Of a stretch of DNA of 46,987 nt, positions 43,675-46,987 are shown in pieces. The first letter of the stretch is position 1. The number at the start of each line of letters is the position of its first letter. Made by a program: the position numbers and the translations under genes. The stretch is from Sulfurovum sp. UBA4779 (lineage in GTDB: Bacteria; Campylobacterota; Campylobacteria; Campylobacterales; Sulfurovaceae): positions 1 to 46,987 of the forward strand of contig DHHF01000012.1 of assembly GCA_002403155.1 (NCBI GenBank). The letters run 5' to 3'. Under the pieces are notes generated by a model. That model had not been told where the DNA came from, did no database searches, and was given only the letters and a program-made list of their open reading frames with translations.

Positions 43675-44501
43675 TGGGAACGTCTAGTCAATTTGGAGGT
43701 ACAACAGTTGGACTAGTTCCAAGTTGGGTAGATGACCCAACACCAGCTCCAGCTCATACGGTAAATGGAACAGAAGTAACACAGGAACCTCTAGAAAATA
43801 CAACTGTGGCACGGAATATCATTAGACCTTCAGTTTTTAGTGATGCAAAAAATAACTATTCGCGTTATCTAGGCTCTGGTGATAGAAGATCTATGAAACG
43901 TGCCTTACACCACTATGGAAAGGCAACTGGTGGAACAGGCGGAGCCACTAGAAGAATGGGCACATCCCGTTCAACTGCAGGAGGCTTAGCTCATTTTATT
44001 GGTACACTTGGAACTGGCGGTGTACAACAAGCATTACGAGAGTTTGATTTATCTAATTATGCAAATCAGTCTGCCAGTGACGTGTTATTCGCTTTATCTG
44101 AAGTTATATGCCCACCAGGTGGAACTATTGATGAAGGTATTGCGAGAGATGCCATGCATGAGTCTATTGGCGAATTAATCAACTCAGGCATAACTGATCT
44201 TGATGCAATGAATGAAGCTCAAAGACAAGAATTGCTTATTAACTATTTCACCCATTCCATACAAGGACGTATTATTAATGATATCGGCCACGGAACGGTC
44301 AAAATGCCTTCAAGTAATGAAGAGGTCGAAAGGCTTGAAAAATCATTAGCCCATTTTACAAAAGGTCAAGTACGAATTGCTGTTGAAAGGCATTATGAAG
44401 AAAAGCCTACTTTCAATGAGCATGAATTGGCACGTATGATAGATAATATCTATCAAGAATCATTTGCATTATTAACAGGTTTGGCGGAGGTGCTTAAATG
44501 A
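43674..44501 (+). CDS. qatB: QatB: Qat anti-phage associated protein
   Basis: 275-residue protein matching QatB, recognised by its Gly/Thr-rich N-terminus (GGTTVGLVPSW), the following TGGTGGATRRMGTSRSTAGG loop, and its position between a KAP ATPase and a QueC-like gene. No catalytic motif is visible; it has no known enzymatic role. Overlaps qatC by 4 bp (ATGA), as usual in this operon. Confidence 0.88.
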   Translation: MGTSSQFGGTTVGLVPSWVDDPTPAPAHTVNGTEVTQEPLENTTVARNIIRPSVFSDAKNNYSRYLGSGDRRSMKRALHHYGKATGGTGGATRRMGTSRSTAGGLAHFIGTLGTGGVQQALREFDLSNYANQSASDVLFALSEVICPPGGTIDEGIARDAMHESIGELINSGITDLDAMNEAQRQELLINYFTHSIQGRIINDIGHGTVKMPSSNEEVERLEKSLAHFTKGQVRIAVERHYEEKPTFNEHELARMIDNIYQESFALLTGLAEVLK

Positions 44502-45844
44502 GTCGACATAGTTTGATAGCTCACTATGGGAAAAAAGAGACTGTGACAGTCCAAAATATAGGCATTATAGATGATTTCGTAATTGACCCCCAAAGTCATC
44601 TACAAGCGTTTGGATTTAATTCTACATTACGTGATTTAGCCGAGCTCGGTTTAACTATAAAAGAAGTCGCTATAGATTTATTTCTTATAGCCATGAGTGT
44701 GTATGCAGCAGACACAAGAATTTCTCGAAAACATCATGCTCAAGACGAATGGACAAGAGAAATTGACTTATATCTCCCCGTAAGCGATATCGCGTTATGG
44801 AATCAGAACAAACAACTCTTATCAAATCTTCTTCAATTCTTAACTGGTGATCGGTGGACATTCTTTTTTCGATCAAGACCTACAGAATATAGAACATTAG
44901 CTCAGACGGCAGAGGCAGACCTTTTTACAGAAATCGATCACATATCACTTTTGTCTGGTGGGTTAGATAGCTTTATTGGTGCAATAGATGCTCTAAAGTC
45001 TGGCCAAAAACCATTGTTTTTATCGCATCATAATGATGCAGTGACAAGCTCAGTACAAAACTATTGTTTAAATGCTTTGAAAGAGCAGTTTGGTGATGAT
45101 AGTTTTTATAGTATCAAATCGCATGTTGGATTTCCAAAAGAATTATTTAATCATGGATATGAAGATACGACAAGGAGCAGATCCTTCTTGTTTTATTCTC
45201 TGGCTGTATTAGCTGCTAGCGCATTGCCTACAAATAGAAAAGTGATTGTCCCGGAAAATGGCCTAATTGCTTTGAATGTACCATTGGATACACTCAGACT
45301 AGGTGCTTTAAGCACACGAACGGCACACCCATATTTTATTGCCAGACTTAATCAATTAGCAGAAAAATTGTCTCTCGATGTAGATATAGAAAATCCATAT
45401 CGTCATCAAACAAAAGGACAAATGATTGACGAATGTAAAGACAAAAGTTTCCTGAGACAACACATCGCTGAAACTATGTCATGTTCAGACCCCAAAAAAG
45501 CACGATGGCAAGGTCAATCGCCTCAACATTGTGGATACTGCTTACCATGCTTAATACGAAGAGCTTCTATTAAACATGGTTTTACAACTGATTCAACTCC
45601 CTATGGTTTAGCACTCACAGGAGATCCAATAAACAGTCGTAGCGTTGAAGGAATTCATATCCGCTCATTCCAAGTAGCCTGCCAGAGACTTCAGAGGAAT
45701 CCATATCTTGCGAAGACATTAATACACAAACCTGGCCCATTAAATGATGCACCTAGTGAAATTCCCATGTATGAAAAACTCTATTCTGATGGGATGAATG
45801 AAATATATGAACTGGTCAAAGATATTATTGTAGAACCAAGTTGA
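44498..45844 (+). CDS. qatC: QatC: QueC-like PP-loop protein
   Basis: 448-residue protein. The PP-loop of ATP pyrophosphatases is SGGLDSF (~150), and the C-terminal zinc site is CGYCLPCLIRR with an upstream CSD, giving the four-cysteine pattern of QueC. QueC makes preQ0 in queuosine synthesis, and the QatC homologue is suspected of an analogous nucleobase or protein modification. It is nearly twice the length of QueC (~220 aa), with an N-terminal ~145-residue extension. Not the housekeeping queC. Confidence 0.9.
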   Translation: MSRHSLIAHYGKKETVTVQNIGIIDDFVIDPQSHLQAFGFNSTLRDLAELGLTIKEVAIDLFLIAMSVYAADTRISRKHHAQDEWTREIDLYLPVSDIALWNQNKQLLSNLLQFLTGDRWTFFFRSRPTEYRTLAQTAEADLFTEIDHISLLSGGLDSFIGAIDALKSGQKPLFLSHHNDAVTSSVQNYCLNALKEQFGDDSFYSIKSHVGFPKELFNHGYEDTTRSRSFLFYSLAVLAASALPTNRKVIVPENGLIALNVPLDTLRLGALSTRTAHPYFIARLNQLAEKLSLDVDIENPYRHQTKGQMIDECKDKSFLRQHIAETMSCSDPKKARWQGQSPQHCGYCLPCLIRRASIKHGFTTDSTPYGLALTGDPINSRSVEGIHIRSFQVACQRLQRNPYLAKTLIHKPGPLNDAPSEIPMYEKLYSDGMNEIYELVKDIIVEPS

Positions 45845-45848
45845 TCGA

Positions 45849-46607
45849 ATGATGGAAACACAATTTGTAGATTATCACTGTCATTTAGATTTATATCCCA
45901 ACCATAAGAGCTTACTGGCCGAATCTCAAAAGAATGGCATTGCTACATTGACTGTAACAACAACACCTAAAGCTTGGCAAAAAAATGTAGAAATGGCCTT
46001 GAATTATGATCAAATAAGAGTTGCACTTGGATTACATCCCCAGTTAGTTTCTCAACGTGCGAATGAACTGGTTTTGTTTGAAGAGCTCTTGCAGTCATCT
46101 AGGTTTGTGGGGGAAGTTGGTTTAGATGCCAGTAAAAAGTTTTATCACTCATTTACGCAACAACAACAAGTTTTCCATAACATACTTCAAATGTGTGCAC
46201 AATACAATAATAAAATCATCTCAGTGCATAGTGCATACAGTAGTAAGAAGGTGCTAGATGCGCTGGAAACATACTTTTTCCCGAATAAAGGGAAAGTGGT
46301 ATTACATTGGTTTTCTGGGAGTAAGTATGATATACAAAGAGCAGTTGAAATGGGATGTTATTTCTCTATAAATCAAGAAATGCTCAAAAATAAAAATATA
46401 CAAAAAAACTTCTCTTGTATACCGCTTGATAAAATTTTATCTGAAACTGATGGCCCTTTTATAGAGTACAAAGGTGATGTTATTAAGCCTATAAATGTAC
46501 GTGCACTACTTGTAAGTTTAGCCTCATTAATGAATATTGATCCTCAAGAAATAAAGAAGCAAATACTTAAGAATTTAGCTAATCTTGAATACGAGAATAA
46601 AAGTTGA
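45849..46607 (+). CDS. qatD: QatD: TatD-like metal-dependent hydrolase
   Basis: 252-residue TatD-family hydrolase. Metal ligands are visible: HCHLD (first pair), GEVGLD (bridging Glu), VHSAY, LHWFSG and ETDGPF with the final Asp. TatD enzymes are nucleases or phosphodiesterases; in Qat, QatD is the putative effector hydrolase. It follows qatC by 4 bp; the first two codons are ATG ATG, so start could be 45849 or 45852. Confidence 0.9.
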   Translation: MMETQFVDYHCHLDLYPNHKSLLAESQKNGIATLTVTTTPKAWQKNVEMALNYDQIRVALGLHPQLVSQRANELVLFEELLQSSRFVGEVGLDASKKFYHSFTQQQQVFHNILQMCAQYNNKIISVHSAYSSKKVLDALETYFFPNKGKVVLHWFSGSKYDIQRAVEMGCYFSINQEMLKNKNIQKNFSCIPLDKILSETDGPFIEYKGDVIKPINVRALLVSLASLMNIDPQEIKKQILKNLANLEYENKS

Positions 46608-46669
46608 AGTAGTTAACAACTATTCATCGCATCCAATAAATGTCATGAGACATTTATTAGTGAACTTAG

Positions 46670-46700
46670 CCTTATGAACTATATAACTTTATAAGGTTTT
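46670..46700 (+). terminator. Hairpin and T-run after qatD
   Basis: CCTTATGAA (46670-46678) can pair with TTTATAAGG (~46688-46696), closing a loop of about nine bases, followed by TTTT. A second, perfect 10-bp AT-rich hairpin, AATAAATGTC-ATGA-GACATTTATT (46635-46658), lies closer to qatD. Together they probably end the qat transcript. Confidence 0.55.
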
Positions 46701-46867
46701 CATCCGCTCTTGCATTGGAACTAACAATTGACTTAAAATATCTATAGAAAAAATAAATAAATAAATAAATATTCTTATAATATTATAAAGATATGTTTTT
46801 AATATTAATATTTCATTTAACTATACATGATATAATGTGTTTAGTTACGAAATTGGGGGATTAAGAC

Positions 46868-46987
46868 ATGGAACTGAAGAGATCGTATGCCGTATATTTA
46901 CTTGTGGCTATAATTATCGTATTGAACTTTGGAATGTCTAATCATGTACTACTTTCCTTATTGATGTCACCCGCGGTGCTAAAATAG
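46868..46987 (+). CDS. Short hydrophobic ORF at window edge
   Basis: A 39-codon ORF with one clear hydrophobic helix (YLLVAIIIVLNFGMSNH). It has a strong TATAAT (46831-46836) and a GGGGGA site six bases before the ATG, so the signals look real. It ends at a TAG exactly on the last base of the window, so it could also be a genuine microprotein or the start of a frameshifted transporter; the window cannot decide. It lies downstream of the Qat terminator. Confidence 0.4.
   Translation: MELKRSYAVYLLVAIIIVLNFGMSNHVLLSLLMSPAVLK

Noticed and set aside
44498..45844. Housekeeping QueC for queuosine synthesis
   Set aside because: Twice the usual length, with an N-terminal extension, and overlapping a QatB-like gene in a four-gene Qat operon; no other queuosine genes nearby.
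45849..46607. Housekeeping TatD nuclease
   Set aside because: The gene is 4 bp from qatC in the Qat operon, so the QatD assignment is better supported by context.
46748..46772. TAAA microsatellite as a phase-variation tract
   Set aside because: The AAATAAATAAATAAATAAA run is intergenic, not in a reading frame or between -10 and -35 elements, and AT-rich repeats are common here.
39260..46987. Complete integrative element with both attachment sites
   Set aside because: No integrase is visible and no repeated 3' end of tRNA-Ser is found to the right within the window; only the left junction is supported.

Overview
The window looks like a chromosomal segment of a free-living Campylobacterota (epsilonproteobacterium), probably of the Sulfurimonas/Sulfurovum type. 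The genus is inferred only from gene content and style: low GC, AT-rich intergenic DNA, a ksgA-rnj-kdsD order reminiscent of Helicobacter, an RNase J with a long Asn/Lys/Pro-rich N-terminal extension, a protein resembling the Campylobacterota family DUF3972, and a MutS fused to HNH. No rRNA or species marker is present.

Layout. (1) 1-4961 is an accessory strip: two orphan ORFs, a Fic AMP-transferase-type protein, a tandem 40-bp palindromic repeat, a zinc-ribbon/leucine-rich-repeat protein, and an internally deleted IS30-family element that keeps both terminal inverted repeats and is flanked by ACGGTAA-type repeats. (2) 4962-31000 is mostly housekeeping. A leftward RNA/DNA-maintenance operon (ksgA-rnj-kdsD-rluB-rarA) is followed by hisF, a nucleoside phosphorylase-like gene, rlmN, purB, the class Ia ribonucleotide reductase genes nrdA and nrdB with ppnP between them, a nitrilase, pcm, an L,D-transpeptidase, a degenerate spermidine synthase homologue, coaE-dapF, a Sel1 protein, tRNA-Val and thrS-infC. 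Two perfect copies of the canonical chromosomal centromere parS (TGTTTCACGTGAAACA) lie 1.8 kb apart inside coding genes here. (3) 31268-34197 is a leftward MutS with a C-terminal HNH nuclease domain (MutS7-like), split by an apparent one-base frameshift and sitting between infC and rpmI-rplT. (4) 34368-38649 holds ribosomal proteins, a lipoprotein, a LysM/NlpC-P60 hydrolase and ilvD. (5) 38821-39347 is a four-gene tRNA cluster (Gly, Leu, Cys, Ser).

(6) From tRNA-Ser to the right edge is an island. A leftward partition-like cassette (ParA, a small ribbon-helix-helix-like protein, a ParB-like protein) has two 17-bp palindromes beside the parB-like gene. A rightward four-gene operon follows whose products match the QatABCD anti-phage defence system: KAP ATPase, QatB, QueC-like and TatD-like proteins. 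It has a good sigma70 promoter, tightly coupled genes and a terminator-like hairpin downstream. No integrase and no second att copy are visible, so the right boundary of the island lies outside the window.

The most notable elements are the Qat operon next to a partition cassette at tRNA-Ser, the pair of parS sites, the split MutS7-HNH gene, the tandem palindromes next to fic and the deleted IS30 element. Qat itself is a described defence system. What may be new here is its setting and the candidate regulatory repeats around it.
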